From Mesoterricola silvestris (GTDB lineage Bacteria > Acidobacteriota > Holophagae > Holophagales > Holophagaceae), in assembly GCF_030295405.1 (NCBI RefSeq), contig NZ_AP027080.1:2852001-2916000 (forward strand): 64,000 bases of DNA, in the 5' to 3' direction. The notes under the pieces are model-generated. The model was not told where the DNA came from, made no database searches, and worked only from the letters and a program-made list of their open reading frames with translations. The translations under genes and the position numbers were made by a program. How positions within the stretch are numbered: the first letter of the stretch is position 1; each line of letters starts with the position of its first letter. This document shows, piece after piece, positions 14,264 to 22,540 of this stretch.

Positions 14264-15844
14264 ATGACCAAGGTCATCCCGGCCGATCACGTGGCCAAGC
14301 TCATCCGCGACGGCGCGACCCTGGGCGCCAGCGCGATCACCCTGTCGGGCTGGCCCGAGGCGGTGGCCCTGGCCATCGAGGCCAGCTTCCTGGCCTCCGG
14401 CCACCCCGCGGACCTCACCCTGGTCCATTCCACCGGGATCGGGAACTGGAAGGACAAGGGGACCAATCATTTCGCCCACAGGGGCCTCGTCGGGCGCTGG
14501 ATCGGGGGGCACACGGGCCTCTCCCCGGACCTGGCCCGCATGATCATCGACGGGGAGCTGGAGGGCCACTGCCTGCCCCAGGGCGTGCTCTGCCAGCTGT
14601 GGCGGGAGATCGCCGCCCACCACCCGGGGGTCCTGTCCCGCATCGGCCTGGGCACCTTCGTGGACCCCCGCCTGGAGGGGGGGAGGATGAACAAGGCGAC
14701 CCTGCGCGACCGGGTGGAGGTGGTGCGGTTCGCCGGGGAGGAGTGGCTGTTCTACCCGGGCTTCCCGGTGGACGTGGCCCTCATCCGGGCCTCCACGGCC
14801 GACGAGGACGGCAACCTCACCCTGGAGGACGAGGGCGTCCTCATGGAGTGCCTGCCCCTGGCCCAGGCGGCCCGCAACAGCGGCGGCATCGTCATCGCCC
14901 AGGTGGAGCGGGTGGTGCCCCGGGGCACCCTGCACCCCAAGAGCGTGCGGGTGCCGGGGGTGCTGGTGGACCACCTGGTGGTGGCCCGGCCCGAGCACCA
15001 CTGGCAGTCGGCGGGCACGTACCGGAACCCGTCCTTCTCCGGCGACCTGCGCACGCCCCTGGGCGCCATCCCCGAGCTGCCCCCCGACGAGCGCCTGGTC
15101 ATCGCCCGGCGCGCGGCCCTGGAACTGGCCCCGGGCTCCGTGGTGAACCTGGGCATCGGGGTCCCCGACGGGGTGGCCATCGTGGCCGCCCAGGAGGGCG
15201 CCTCGGACCTGGTCACCCTCACCACCGAACTGGGCGCCATCGGCGGCGTCCCCGCCGGCGGCAGGAACTTCGCCATGTCCTTCAACGCGGACGCCTTCAT
15301 CGAGCACCAGGCGATGTTCGACTGGTACGACGGCGGCGGCCTGGACCAGGCCTTCCTGGGCGCGGGGGAGGTGGACCGCCACGGCAACGTGAACGTCAGC
15401 AAGTTCAGCGGCCGCTGCGTGGGCTGCGGCGGCTTCATCAACATCTCCCAGGCCACCCGGAAGGTGGTCTTCTGCAGCAGCTTCACGGCGGGGGGCCTGG
15501 AGGTGGGGCTGGAGGGCGGAAGGCTGGCGATCCGCAGGGAGGGCCGCAGCCGCAAGTTCGTGCGGGACGTGGAGCAGGTGACCTTCAGCGGCGCCTACGC
15601 GGCCCGCACGGGGCAGTCCGTGCTCTACGTCTCCGAGCGTGCCGTGTTCGAGCTGGTGGACGGCGCCCTCACCCTCACGGAGATCGCGCCGGGCGTGGAC
15701 CTGGAGCGGGACATCCTCGCCCACATGGACTTCGCCCCCGCCGTATCGCCCCAGCTCAAATTGATGCCAGCCGAGATCTTCCACGCCACGTGGGGCGGAC
15801 TGCGCGCGCACATCGAGAACCGGCCGGAACCGGCCTTCGCATAA
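14264..15844 (+). CDS. ydiF: Acyl-CoA:acetate/propionate CoA-transferase (YdiF-like)
   Basis: Family I CoA-transferase of 526 residues that activates short carboxylic acids by swapping CoA from another acyl-CoA. Both domains sit on one chain: the N-terminal part has GASAITLSGWPEAVALAIE and the C-terminal part GSVVNLGIGVPDG. The catalytic Glu322 is in TTELGAIGGVPAGG, where family I enzymes form the glutamyl-CoA thioester. It opens a tightly packed operon with two acyl-CoA dehydrogenases, ETF, FixC and FixX. The order parallels the E. coli ydiF/O/QRST gene set. The true acid substrate is not readable from sequence; acetate, propionate, butyrate or a branched acid are all possible. Confidence 0.9.
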   Translation: MTKVIPADHVAKLIRDGATLGASAITLSGWPEAVALAIEASFLASGHPADLTLVHSTGIGNWKDKGTNHFAHRGLVGRWIGGHTGLSPDLARMIIDGELEGHCLPQGVLCQLWREIAAHHPGVLSRIGLGTFVDPRLEGGRMNKATLRDRVEVVRFAGEEWLFYPGFPVDVALIRASTADEDGNLTLEDEGVLMECLPLAQAARNSGGIVIAQVERVVPRGTLHPKSVRVPGVLVDHLVVARPEHHWQSAGTYRNPSFSGDLRTPLGAIPELPPDERLVIARRAALELAPGSVVNLGIGVPDGVAIVAAQEGASDLVTLTTELGAIGGVPAGGRNFAMSFNADAFIEHQAMFDWYDGGGLDQAFLGAGEVDRHGNVNVSKFSGRCVGCGGFINISQATRKVVFCSSFTAGGLEVGLEGGRLAIRREGRSRKFVRDVEQVTFSGAYAARTGQSVLYVSERAVFELVDGALTLTEIAPGVDLERDILAHMDFAPAVSPQLKLMPAEIFHATWGGLRAHIENRPEPAFA

Positions 15845-15862
15845 AGGAAAGGTGGATCCAGA

Positions 15863-17020
15863 ATGAGCATCCTCACCCCGGAGAAACGCCAGATCCTCGA
15901 GGAGACGAAGGCCTTCGTCGCCCGGGAGATCATCCCCAACGCCGCCCGGTACGACAGGACCGGCGAATTCCACCTCTTCCTCCTGGAGGCGGCCCGCGAA
16001 AGCCGGATCTTCGCCATGGCCGTCCCCAAGGCGTACGGCGGGCTGGACTACGACGCCCACACCCAGGCCCTGGTGCTGGAGGCCTGGGGCTACGGCTGCG
16101 CGGGCATGGGCACCACGCTCGCCGCCAGCGTCCTGGCCATGGACTCGGTCCTGGTGGCCGGCAACGACGAGCAGAAAAAGCGCTTTTTCGACCCCATGGT
16201 GCGGGGCGAGATCGGCTCCTTCGGCCTCACCGAGCCCAACGCCGGATCCGACGCCGGCAACGGCAGGACCACCGCCCTCCGGGACGGCGACAGCTACGTG
16301 CTCAACGGCAGCAAGTGCTGGATCACCAACGGCGGGTATGCGTCCGTCTTCGTGATCTACGCCCTCACCGACCCCTCCAAGGGCATGAAGGGGCTTTCGG
16401 CCTTCATCGTCGAGAAGGGCCTTCCGGGCTTCACCATCGGCACCGTCGACCACAAGCTGGGCATCCGCAGCTCCAACACGGTCGAGCTCCTGTTCAAGGA
16501 CGTGCGCGTCCCCGCCGCCAACCTCCTGGGCGCCGAAGGCGAGGGCATGAAGGTGGCCATGAAGACCCTGGACCTGGCCCGCCCCGCCATCGCGGCCCTG
16601 GCGCTGGGCATCGCCCAGCGGGCCCTGGACGCGTGCGTCCGGCACCTCCAGTCCCGGTTCCCCGACCCCAAGGTCCAGCCCGGGCAGACCCTCCAGTTCA
16701 AGCTCGCCGATATGCGCATCGAGATCGAGGAGGCCCGGGAGCTCCTGCACCACACCATGGCCCTGCGGGACGCCGGCCTTCCCTTCTCGGTGGAATCCGC
16801 CATGACCAAGACCTCCTGCGCGGACAAGGCCATGCGCATCACCGCCCAGGCCGTGCAGCTCATGGGCGCCCACGGCTACACGTCGGAGATCGCCAAGCTC
16901 ATGCGCGACGCCAAGATCATGCAGATCTACGAAGGCACCAACCAGATCCAGCGCCTGGTCATCTCCCGCGCCGTGATGACGCCCCCCCGACCTGCGGCGG
17001 CCCAGAAAGGTGGCAACTGA
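15863..17020 (+). CDS. Acyl-CoA dehydrogenase (first of pair)
   Basis: FAD enzyme introducing a trans-2 double bond into a short-chain acyl-CoA and passing electrons to ETF. The 385-residue protein has the three-domain ACAD layout: FGLTEPNAGSDAG and WITNGGYASVFVI for flavin binding, and QLMGAHGYTSE near the C-terminal domain. The catalytic Glu357 lies in the canonical QIYEGTNQIQRL. GGAAAGGTGG precedes the ATG and the stop overlaps the next ATG as TGATG. It would pair with EtfBA two genes downstream. Chain-length preference is unknown. Confidence 0.94.
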   Translation: MSILTPEKRQILEETKAFVAREIIPNAARYDRTGEFHLFLLEAARESRIFAMAVPKAYGGLDYDAHTQALVLEAWGYGCAGMGTTLAASVLAMDSVLVAGNDEQKKRFFDPMVRGEIGSFGLTEPNAGSDAGNGRTTALRDGDSYVLNGSKCWITNGGYASVFVIYALTDPSKGMKGLSAFIVEKGLPGFTIGTVDHKLGIRSSNTVELLFKDVRVPAANLLGAEGEGMKVAMKTLDLARPAIAALALGIAQRALDACVRHLQSRFPDPKVQPGQTLQFKLADMRIEIEEARELLHHTMALRDAGLPFSVESAMTKTSCADKAMRITAQAVQLMGAHGYTSEIAKLMRDAKIMQIYEGTNQIQRLVISRAVMTPPRPAAAQKGGN

Positions 17021-18156
17021 TGAGCATCCAACTGACCGAAGAACAACAGCTGATCGGGCAGAGCGCCCGGGAGTTCGCCCAGGCGTACCTGGAGCCCATC
17101 GCGGCCGACATGGACCGCACCGGGGCCTTTCCCGCGGAGGCGGTGCGGCAGCTGGCGGCCCACGACTTCCTGGGCCTCTTCCTGCCCGGCGAGCACGGCG
17201 GCGCCGACGCGGGGTTCGTGAGCTTCGTGGAGGTGGTGGAGACCCTCTCCCGCACCAGCGCGGCCACGGCCTCCATCCTCGTCAACCACGCCATGGCCGC
17301 CTATGCCATCCACCGCTGGGGCGACGCCGCCCAGCACCGCGCCTTCCTCCCCGCCCTGGCCTCGGGCGCGTCCCTGGGCGCCTTCGCCGTCTACGAGCAC
17401 GGCCCCACGCCGGGGGTGGGCCCCGATGCCCTCCAGGCCACGCGGGTGCCCGGGGGCTGGGTGCTGAAGGGCACCAAGGCCTTCGTGCGCAACGCCGGGG
17501 AGGCCCAGGTCCTGGTGGTGGCGGCCTGCGCGGATCCCGCCGCCGGCGCCAAGGGCCTCGCGGCCTTCATCGTGCGCGCCGGGGCCCCGGGCCTCACCGT
17601 GGCCGCCCCGGCCGAGACCATGGGCCTCAGGGGCTGCCCCGTGGCCGACCTCCGCTTCGACGATGTCCTCGTCCCGGACGGGGACCTGCTCGGCAAGGCC
17701 GGCGACGGCGGGACCCTCGTGGAGGAGACCCTGGCCATGGCCTCCGTGGCCGAGGCGGCCCAGACCGTGGGCCTCGGCCAGGCCGCGGTGGAGCACGCCG
17801 CCGCCTACGCCCGGACCCGCGTCCAGTTCGGCCGGCCCATCGCGGCCCTCCAGGCCATCCAGACCCTCCTGGCGGAGACCGCCACGGACTGCCACCTGGC
17901 GCGCCTGGGCCTGCGGGACGCCGCGGAGCGCCTGGAATCCGGCGAGCCCTTCCTCGTGGAGGCCGCCATGGTGAAGACCTTCCTGGCCCGGGTCGGCAGC
18001 CGGATGCTCATCGACACCGTGCAGGTGGAGGGCGGCTTCGGCTACTCGGAGTTCATGCCCCTGCCCCGCCTCTTCCGGGACATCGCCGGCACCACCCTGC
18101 TGGAGGCCCCCGCCCAGTTCCCCGACGGGACCATCGCCGCCGCCCTGCTGGCCTGA
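17020..18156 (+). CDS. Acyl-CoA dehydrogenase, divergent second paralogue
   Basis: A second ACAD (378 residues), only distantly like its neighbour. The family core is present (VEVVETLSRTSAATASILVN, GAFAVYEHGPTPG, QVEGGFGYSEFMPLPRLFRD). The usual FGLTEP flavin motif is altered to FAVYEH. The catalytic-base position keeps a Glu (about 362), but the EGT that follows is EAP (LLEAPAQ). It could be an active enzyme of different specificity or a partner subunit of the first. ATG at 17020 overlaps the stop of the upstream gene and should be translationally coupled. Confidence 0.88.
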   Translation: MSIQLTEEQQLIGQSAREFAQAYLEPIAADMDRTGAFPAEAVRQLAAHDFLGLFLPGEHGGADAGFVSFVEVVETLSRTSAATASILVNHAMAAYAIHRWGDAAQHRAFLPALASGASLGAFAVYEHGPTPGVGPDALQATRVPGGWVLKGTKAFVRNAGEAQVLVVAACADPAAGAKGLAAFIVRAGAPGLTVAAPAETMGLRGCPVADLRFDDVLVPDGDLLGKAGDGGTLVEETLAMASVAEAAQTVGLGQAAVEHAAAYARTRVQFGRPIAALQAIQTLLAETATDCHLARLGLRDAAERLESGEPFLVEAAMVKTFLARVGSRMLIDTVQVEGGFGYSEFMPLPRLFRDIAGTTLLEAPAQFPDGTIAAALLA

Positions 18157-18166
18157 GGACAACGCC

Positions 18167-18943
18167 ATGCCCAACATTCTCGTGTGCTACAAGTGGGTCC
18201 TCGACGAGCAGGACATCAAGGTCCGGCCCGAGGACCTGGGCCTGGACACCTCCCGGGCCAAGGGCAAGATCAGCGACTTCGACCGCAACGCCATCGAGGC
18301 CGCCAGCCTCCTGGTGGAGGCCCAGGGGGGCGACGTCGAGGCCCTGTCCTTCGGCACCCAGGCCCTCAAGCTCTCCGTGAAGGACGTGCTCTCCCGGGGC
18401 CCCGGCAGGCTCACCTGGATCGGCGATCCCGCCGCCGAGACCGCCGACGCCTTCGTGGTGGCCCAGGTCCTGGCCGCCGCCATCCGCAGGGCCGGCCCCT
18501 ACGACCTGATCCTCTGCGGCGAGGGCAGCTCGGACATGTTCTTCCAGCAGACCCCGGTCCGCCTCGCAGCCCTGCTGGGCCTGCCCTGCGTCACCTTCGT
18601 CCAGAAGATGACCTGGGCGGACGGCGTACTCACCGCCACCCGCAAGCTCCCCGACGGCACCGAGGAGGTGCGGGTCGCCGGCCCCGCGGTGGTGAGCGTG
18701 CTCGGAGAGATGAACAAGCCCCGCATCCCCTCCCTGAAGCAGGTGCTGGGCGCCTCCAAGAAGCCCAGCCGGGAGCTGCCCCTGGCCAGCCTCGGCCTGG
18801 CCCCCGGGGACCTGGAGCCCCGGGCGGTGCGGCGGACGCCGAAGGGTTTCCTCATGAACCGCCGGAACATCGTCTACAAGGAGAGCGACCCCGCCGAAAA
18901 CGTCGCCCGTCTTGTCGCCAGCCTCAAAGCCGAAGGCCTGTAA
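18167..18943 (+). CDS. etfB: Electron transfer flavoprotein beta subunit (FixA-like)
   Basis: Small ETF subunit, 258 residues, holding AMP or a second flavin and docking onto acyl-CoA dehydrogenases. It starts MPNILVCYKWVLDEQDIKV, with an adenine nucleotide-binding fold containing DLILCGEGSSDMFFQQTP and a family ending with MNKPRIPSLKQVLGASKK. Ten bases separate it from the upstream dehydrogenase gene, and etfA follows after 10 bases. Together they carry electrons from both dehydrogenases to FixC. Confidence 0.93.
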   Translation: MPNILVCYKWVLDEQDIKVRPEDLGLDTSRAKGKISDFDRNAIEAASLLVEAQGGDVEALSFGTQALKLSVKDVLSRGPGRLTWIGDPAAETADAFVVAQVLAAAIRRAGPYDLILCGEGSSDMFFQQTPVRLAALLGLPCVTFVQKMTWADGVLTATRKLPDGTEEVRVAGPAVVSVLGEMNKPRIPSLKQVLGASKKPSRELPLASLGLAPGDLEPRAVRRTPKGFLMNRRNIVYKESDPAENVARLVASLKAEGL

Positions 18944-18953
18944 GGAGCCCCCC

Positions 18954-19871
18954 ATGGCAGGAATTTTCGTTTTCTCGGAAGATCCCGCGCTGACGCGGCA
19001 GCTCCTCACGCCGGGCCTGGAACTGAAGCGGGCCCTGGCCCAGCCCCTGGTGGCCCTCACGCGGTCCAGCGCCGAGGCCGGGGCCCTGGCGGGCCTGGGC
19101 GCGGACCGCGTCGTCCTCCTGCGGGGCGCCGGCGCCCCCGAGGCCCTGGCCCCGGCCGTGGCCGCCCTGGCTTCCGCCGCTTCCGTGGTCCTGGTGGGCG
19201 GCACCCTGCGCGGCAAGCACCTCGCCGCCCACGTGGCCGCCACCCTCGGGGCCGGCCTCAGCACCGACGCCAGGACCCTGCGCGTGGCCGAAGGCCGGCT
19301 GGAGACCACCCGCATCCTCTACGGGGGCCTGGCGGTGGGCGAGGAATCCCTGGCCCTGCCCGCGGTGGCCACCGTCCCCCCCCGCACCTTCCCGGCCCCG
19401 GCCCCCGCGGGGGCCGCGGTCCCGGTGGAGACCCTGGACGTGGCCCCCGATGCCCGGGTGGAGGTGCTTTCCACGCAGCCCGCCGCGGGCGAAGGGGTGG
19501 ACATCGGCGCCGCCACCCGGCTGGTGGCGGTGGGCCGGGGCTTCAACGCCCGGGCCGACCTGGACCTGGCCGTGGACCTGGCCGGGGCGCTCCAGGCCGA
19601 ACTGGCCTGCACGCGCGGCATCGCCGAGGACGAGCACTGGCTGCCCGTGGAGCGCTACATCGGCATCAGCGGCCAGACCGTGAAGCCCGAACTCTACGTG
19701 GCCGCGGGCCTCTCCGGGCAGGTGCAGCACATGGTGGGGTGCCGGGAGGCCAAGGTCATCGTGGCCATCAACAAGGACGAGAGGGCGCCCATCTTCGAGG
19801 CCGCGGACTTCGGCATCGTGGGCGATCTCTACACCGTGCTGCCGCTGCTCACCGCCGCGCTCAAGGACTGA
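18954..19871 (+). CDS. etfA: Electron transfer flavoprotein alpha subunit (FixB-like)
   Basis: Large ETF subunit, 305 residues, binding the redox-active FAD. The C-terminal FAD domain is clear: GRGFNARADLDLAVDLAGAL, a RYIGISGQTVKPELYVAAGL core, then SGQVQHMVG and AINKDERAPIFEAADFGIVGD. The N-terminal part is Ala/Leu-rich and shorter than in most FixB proteins. No extra ferredoxin domain is present. GGAG precedes the ATG at 18954. It lies between etfB and fixC, with gaps of 10 and 3 bases. Confidence 0.93.
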   Translation: MAGIFVFSEDPALTRQLLTPGLELKRALAQPLVALTRSSAEAGALAGLGADRVVLLRGAGAPEALAPAVAALASAASVVLVGGTLRGKHLAAHVAATLGAGLSTDARTLRVAEGRLETTRILYGGLAVGEESLALPAVATVPPRTFPAPAPAGAAVPVETLDVAPDARVEVLSTQPAAGEGVDIGAATRLVAVGRGFNARADLDLAVDLAGALQAELACTRGIAEDEHWLPVERYIGISGQTVKPELYVAAGLSGQVQHMVGCREAKVIVAINKDERAPIFEAADFGIVGDLYTVLPLLTAALKD

Positions 19872-19874
19872 GCC

Positions 19875-21149
19875 ATGTCCGACGATTCCTTCGACGTGAT
19901 CGTGGTGGGCGCGGGGCCCGCGGGTTCGGCCTGCGCCTTCGCCCTGGCCCGGGAGGGCAGGAGCGTCCTCCTCCTGGAGCGCGGCGACTCCGCCGGCGCC
20001 AAGAACCTGAGCGGGGGCCGGCTCTACACCTACGCCCTGGAGCTGCTGGAACCCGGCATGTACCTGCGGGCCCCCCTGCAGCGCCGCATCGTGCGCGAGC
20101 AGGTGATGCTGGTGGAGGGCCGGCGCGCCACCACCCTGGACGTCGCCGATCCCGCCTGGGGCGAGGGCGTGCCCCGGTCCCATTCGGTGGTGCGGGCCTC
20201 CCTGGACGAATGGTTCGCCGCGGAGGCCGAGGGCGCCGGGGCCGTTTTCGCCGCCGGCATGCGCGTGGACGGCCTCCTGGAGGAGAACGGCCGCATCGTC
20301 GGCATCCGCGCCGGCGAGGACGAGATGCGCGCGGGGGTCGTGGTGGCCGCCGACGGCGTCAATTCCCTCCTGGGCCAGCAGGCCGGGCTCTTCCCCGACG
20401 TGGCGGCCCGGGCCGTGGGGGTGGGGGTCAAGGAGACCATCGAGCTCCCGGATGCCGTCATCGACGACCGCTTCGGCGTCACCGCCGGCGAGGGCGTGGC
20501 CCGGGTGGCCATCGGATGCACCGAAGGCGTTTCCGGCGGCGGATTCCTCTACACCAACCGGGGCAGCCTCTCCCTGGGCATCGTCTTCAACCCGGAGCAG
20601 GCCGCCGCCCACGGCCGGCCCATCCAGGAGATCTTCCAGGACTTCAAGGAGCAGCCCGCCATCGCCGCCCTCCTCGAAGGCGGCACCAGCGTGGAATACG
20701 GCGCGCACCTGGTGCCGGAGATCGGCCACCACGGCGTCCCCGCGCGGCTCCACCGGGAGGGGATGCTGGTCATCGGCGACGCGGCCCAGTTCGGCATCAA
20801 CACGGGCCTCGTGATCCGCGGCATGGACCTGGCCATCGTCAGCGGCCTCGCCGCGGCCCGGGCCATCCTCCAGGAGGGCGCCCCCACGGGACCGGCCTAC
20901 ATGGCCCAGCTGGAGGAGCTGGCCCTCCTGCCCACCCTGAGGGCCTACGCGGAATTCCATGGGATCTTCGGCATCTCCAGGATCTTCAAGGAATATCCCG
21001 CCCTGGCCAACCAGGCCCTGGGCTTCCTGTTCCAGGTGGACGGCCGGGTCCCCCCGCCGATGCTGAAGGAACTCCTGGCCATCGTGAGAAAGAACGTCTC
21101 GTTCAGGCAACTGGCGGCCGACGCCTGGAAGGGGTACCGAAGCCTATGA
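19875..21149 (+). CDS. fixC: ETF:quinone oxidoreductase flavoprotein (FixC-like)
   Basis: Flavoprotein that accepts electrons from ETF and, with FixX, reduces membrane quinone. The 424-residue protein has the dinucleotide-binding motif VIVVGAGPAGSACAFALA at the N-terminus, the FixC-typical GAKNLSGGRLY, and a second FAD motif LVIGDAAQFGINTG. There is no built-in Fe-S domain; that is supplied by the separate FixX gene, which overlaps its stop (ATGA). This two-gene form matches FixC/YdiS rather than the single-chain mitochondrial ETF-QO. Confidence 0.93.
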   Translation: MSDDSFDVIVVGAGPAGSACAFALAREGRSVLLLERGDSAGAKNLSGGRLYTYALELLEPGMYLRAPLQRRIVREQVMLVEGRRATTLDVADPAWGEGVPRSHSVVRASLDEWFAAEAEGAGAVFAAGMRVDGLLEENGRIVGIRAGEDEMRAGVVVAADGVNSLLGQQAGLFPDVAARAVGVGVKETIELPDAVIDDRFGVTAGEGVARVAIGCTEGVSGGGFLYTNRGSLSLGIVFNPEQAAAHGRPIQEIFQDFKEQPAIAALLEGGTSVEYGAHLVPEIGHHGVPARLHREGMLVIGDAAQFGINTGLVIRGMDLAIVSGLAAARAILQEGAPTGPAYMAQLEELALLPTLRAYAEFHGIFGISRIFKEYPALANQALGFLFQVDGRVPPPMLKELLAIVRKNVSFRQLAADAWKGYRSL

Positions 21150-21436
21150 CCCTCAAACGGCTCAGCCCGGAAGAACTGCTCGGCCTCGACCGCTTCAACG
21201 TGGACGAGGGCCATCCCCACATCCTGGTGGACCGGGCCCGCTGCGCCCTGTGCGCGGCCCGGCCCTGCGTCACCGTGTGCCCCGCGCGCTGCTACCGGCT
21301 CAAGGACGGCCAGGTGGCCTTCGACTGCGCCGGGTGCCTGGAATGCGGCACCTGCCGCGTCGTGTGCAAGGACCAGGGCGTGACCAGCTGGACCTACCCG
21401 CGGGCCTCCTTCGGAATCACCTTCCGTTGCAGCTGA
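21146..21436 (+). CDS. fixX: Ferredoxin-like protein FixX
   Basis: A 96-residue iron-sulfur partner of FixC. Cysteines fall in two groups: C33, C36, C41, C45 and C49 (RCALCAARPCVTVCPARC), then C61, C64, C67, C70 and C74 (CAGCLECGTCRVVC). This is the FixX pattern carrying [4Fe-4S] on the route from flavin to quinone. Its ATG overlaps the fixC stop, so the two are made together. Confidence 0.94.
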   Translation: MTLKRLSPEELLGLDRFNVDEGHPHILVDRARCALCAARPCVTVCPARCYRLKDGQVAFDCAGCLECGTCRVVCKDQGVTSWTYPRASFGITFRCS

Positions 21437-21462
21437 CCCCCCCAACCCCAAGGAGCGACACA

Positions 21463-21900
21463 ATGGAAACCACCGCAACCCCCACCTTCGAGGTGGGCCA
21501 GACCTGCACCTATTCCCAGGTCATCGACGACCAGCTCGTGCGCGCCTTCGCGGAACTCAGCGGGGACCGCAACGCCATCCACCTGGACGACGCCATCGCC
21601 GCCACCAGCCGCTTCGGCCAGCGCATCGCCCACGGCGCGATCCTCTTCGGGATCGTCTCCAAGGTCCTGGGCATGGACATGCCCGGCGTGGGCACCGTCT
21701 ACCTCAACCAGACCTGCAACTTCAAGCTCCCCGTCTTCATCGGCGACACCGTCACCCTCACCGCCTCCATCATCGAGCTCCTCCCCAAGAGCATCGCCCG
21801 CATCTCCACCGTCATCACCCGGCAGACCGGGGAAGTGGTCATGGACGGCGTGGCGGAGGTGAAGCTGCCGGGGTGGCTCTTCAAGGCGCCTCGGGGATAG
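21463..21900 (+). CDS. MaoC-like (R)-specific enoyl-CoA hydratase
   Basis: Hot-dog-fold protein of 145 residues that hydrates trans-2-enoyl-CoA to (R)-3-hydroxyacyl-CoA. The hydratase-2 motif is present: an Asp/His pair in SGDRNAIHLDD and FGQRIAHGAILFG. It is the last gene of the operon, 26 bases after fixX, with AAGGAG before the ATG. It would act on the enoyl-CoA made by the two dehydrogenases. No 3-hydroxyacyl-CoA dehydrogenase or thiolase follows, so the pathway must be completed elsewhere. Confidence 0.88.
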   Translation: METTATPTFEVGQTCTYSQVIDDQLVRAFAELSGDRNAIHLDDAIAATSRFGQRIAHGAILFGIVSKVLGMDMPGVGTVYLNQTCNFKLPVFIGDTVTLTASIIELLPKSIARISTVITRQTGEVVMDGVAEVKLPGWLFKAPRG

Positions 21901-21939
21901 GGGGCGTAAAAATGGCAATGCGTTTGCCTAGGTCAAGCC

Positions 21940-22170
21940 GTTCAGAGGCCAGGCGACAAGGGTTGATAGGACGGCGCGAAGCAATATGGCCCGGGTGGCC
22001 ATGGCCTTGATTCTGGTTTGTCCGAGACTCTGAACGGCATTGCCGGGACGTGTCGGAAGACCGGTTGGAAAGGCTAAACGCTGGGACGCAGAGGGCTCGC
22101 AGAGGCGCTGGGAAAAAAGATAAATCTTCACCCCCAGCGCCCCAGCGAGCCCTCTGCGTCCCAGCGTTTG
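21940..22170 (-). repeat. Dispersed repeat family B, copy 1
   Basis: A palindrome with arms 22076-22112 and 22133-22169 (37 bases each, about 3 mismatches, 20-base loop) is built on AAACGCTGGGACGCAGAGG. Read on the minus strand, the 130 bases beyond the arm match those beyond the right arm of copy 2 (34741-34870), so the unit is longer than the hairpin. A minus-strand frame runs through the arm and flank (SQRLAF, GLPTRPGNAVQS, AMAT, LRAVL) and is shared in register with copy 2. It has no gene neighbours in operon. Confidence 0.8.
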
Positions 22171-22302
22171 GCATTTTGCTTGGGTTCTAACAGACCTGGC
22201 GTTCAGTCAGTGCCAATCCCACCATTCAAATGGTTGCTTTTTTTGCGCCGCGAATTGGGGGAACCAGGACTGTCCAATTCATTCAATTCATGCCTTTCCC
22301 CC

Positions 22303-22410
22303 CAGGGCCATGGCCGGGATGGGCCCGGGGCATGCGGATCAACCGCGCGCCGGCCCACCCTGGCGCTGGCCCTGCTTGAACGGGATGAAACGGATGGCCC
22401 GGATGAAGGG
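22303..22410 (+). repeat. Dispersed repeat family A, copy 2 (degenerate)
   Basis: Aligns over about 95 bases with the centre of copy 1. CAGGGCCATGGCCGGGATGG corresponds to CAGGGCCAGCGCAGGGATGG. The inner CATGCGGATCAACCGCGCGC corresponds to CATGCAGATCAAATGCGCGC. GCTGGCCCTG and a GGGATGAAA...GGATG tail complete it. The left outer arm has been lost, so the very long hairpin of copy 1 is not formed here, although the inner stem remains. Confidence 0.75.
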
Positions 22411-22540
22411 GATAAGCGTCCAAGCGGACGACAAACACCGCGCCGGACGCTGGCGCCGAAATTAAAACCCGGGCGTTTGGTATGTTATTGGGATAGACTT
22501 TCCAGGCCCCCTTCCGCCACCGATTCCCACGGAAACCCCC

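Larger units (their letters stand above)
21901..22540. other. Gene-free 640-base interval with repeats B and A
   Basis: No conserved gene is visible. From left to right it holds the flank and palindrome of repeat family B copy 1 (21940-22170), an AT-richer stretch near 22225-22250, repeat family A copy 2 (22303-22410), and about 130 bases of leader before the LysR gene. Two different repeats back to back make this the most repeat-dense gap in the window. Confidence 0.7.

Noticed and set aside
14264-21436. Reading EtfBA-FixCX as an electron-bifurcating FixABCX complex
   Set aside because: The ACADs and the CoA-transferase in the same operon fit simple ETF-to-quinone transfer. Bifurcation-specific flavin residues could not be checked by eye, and no nitrogenase or ferredoxin-using gene is near.
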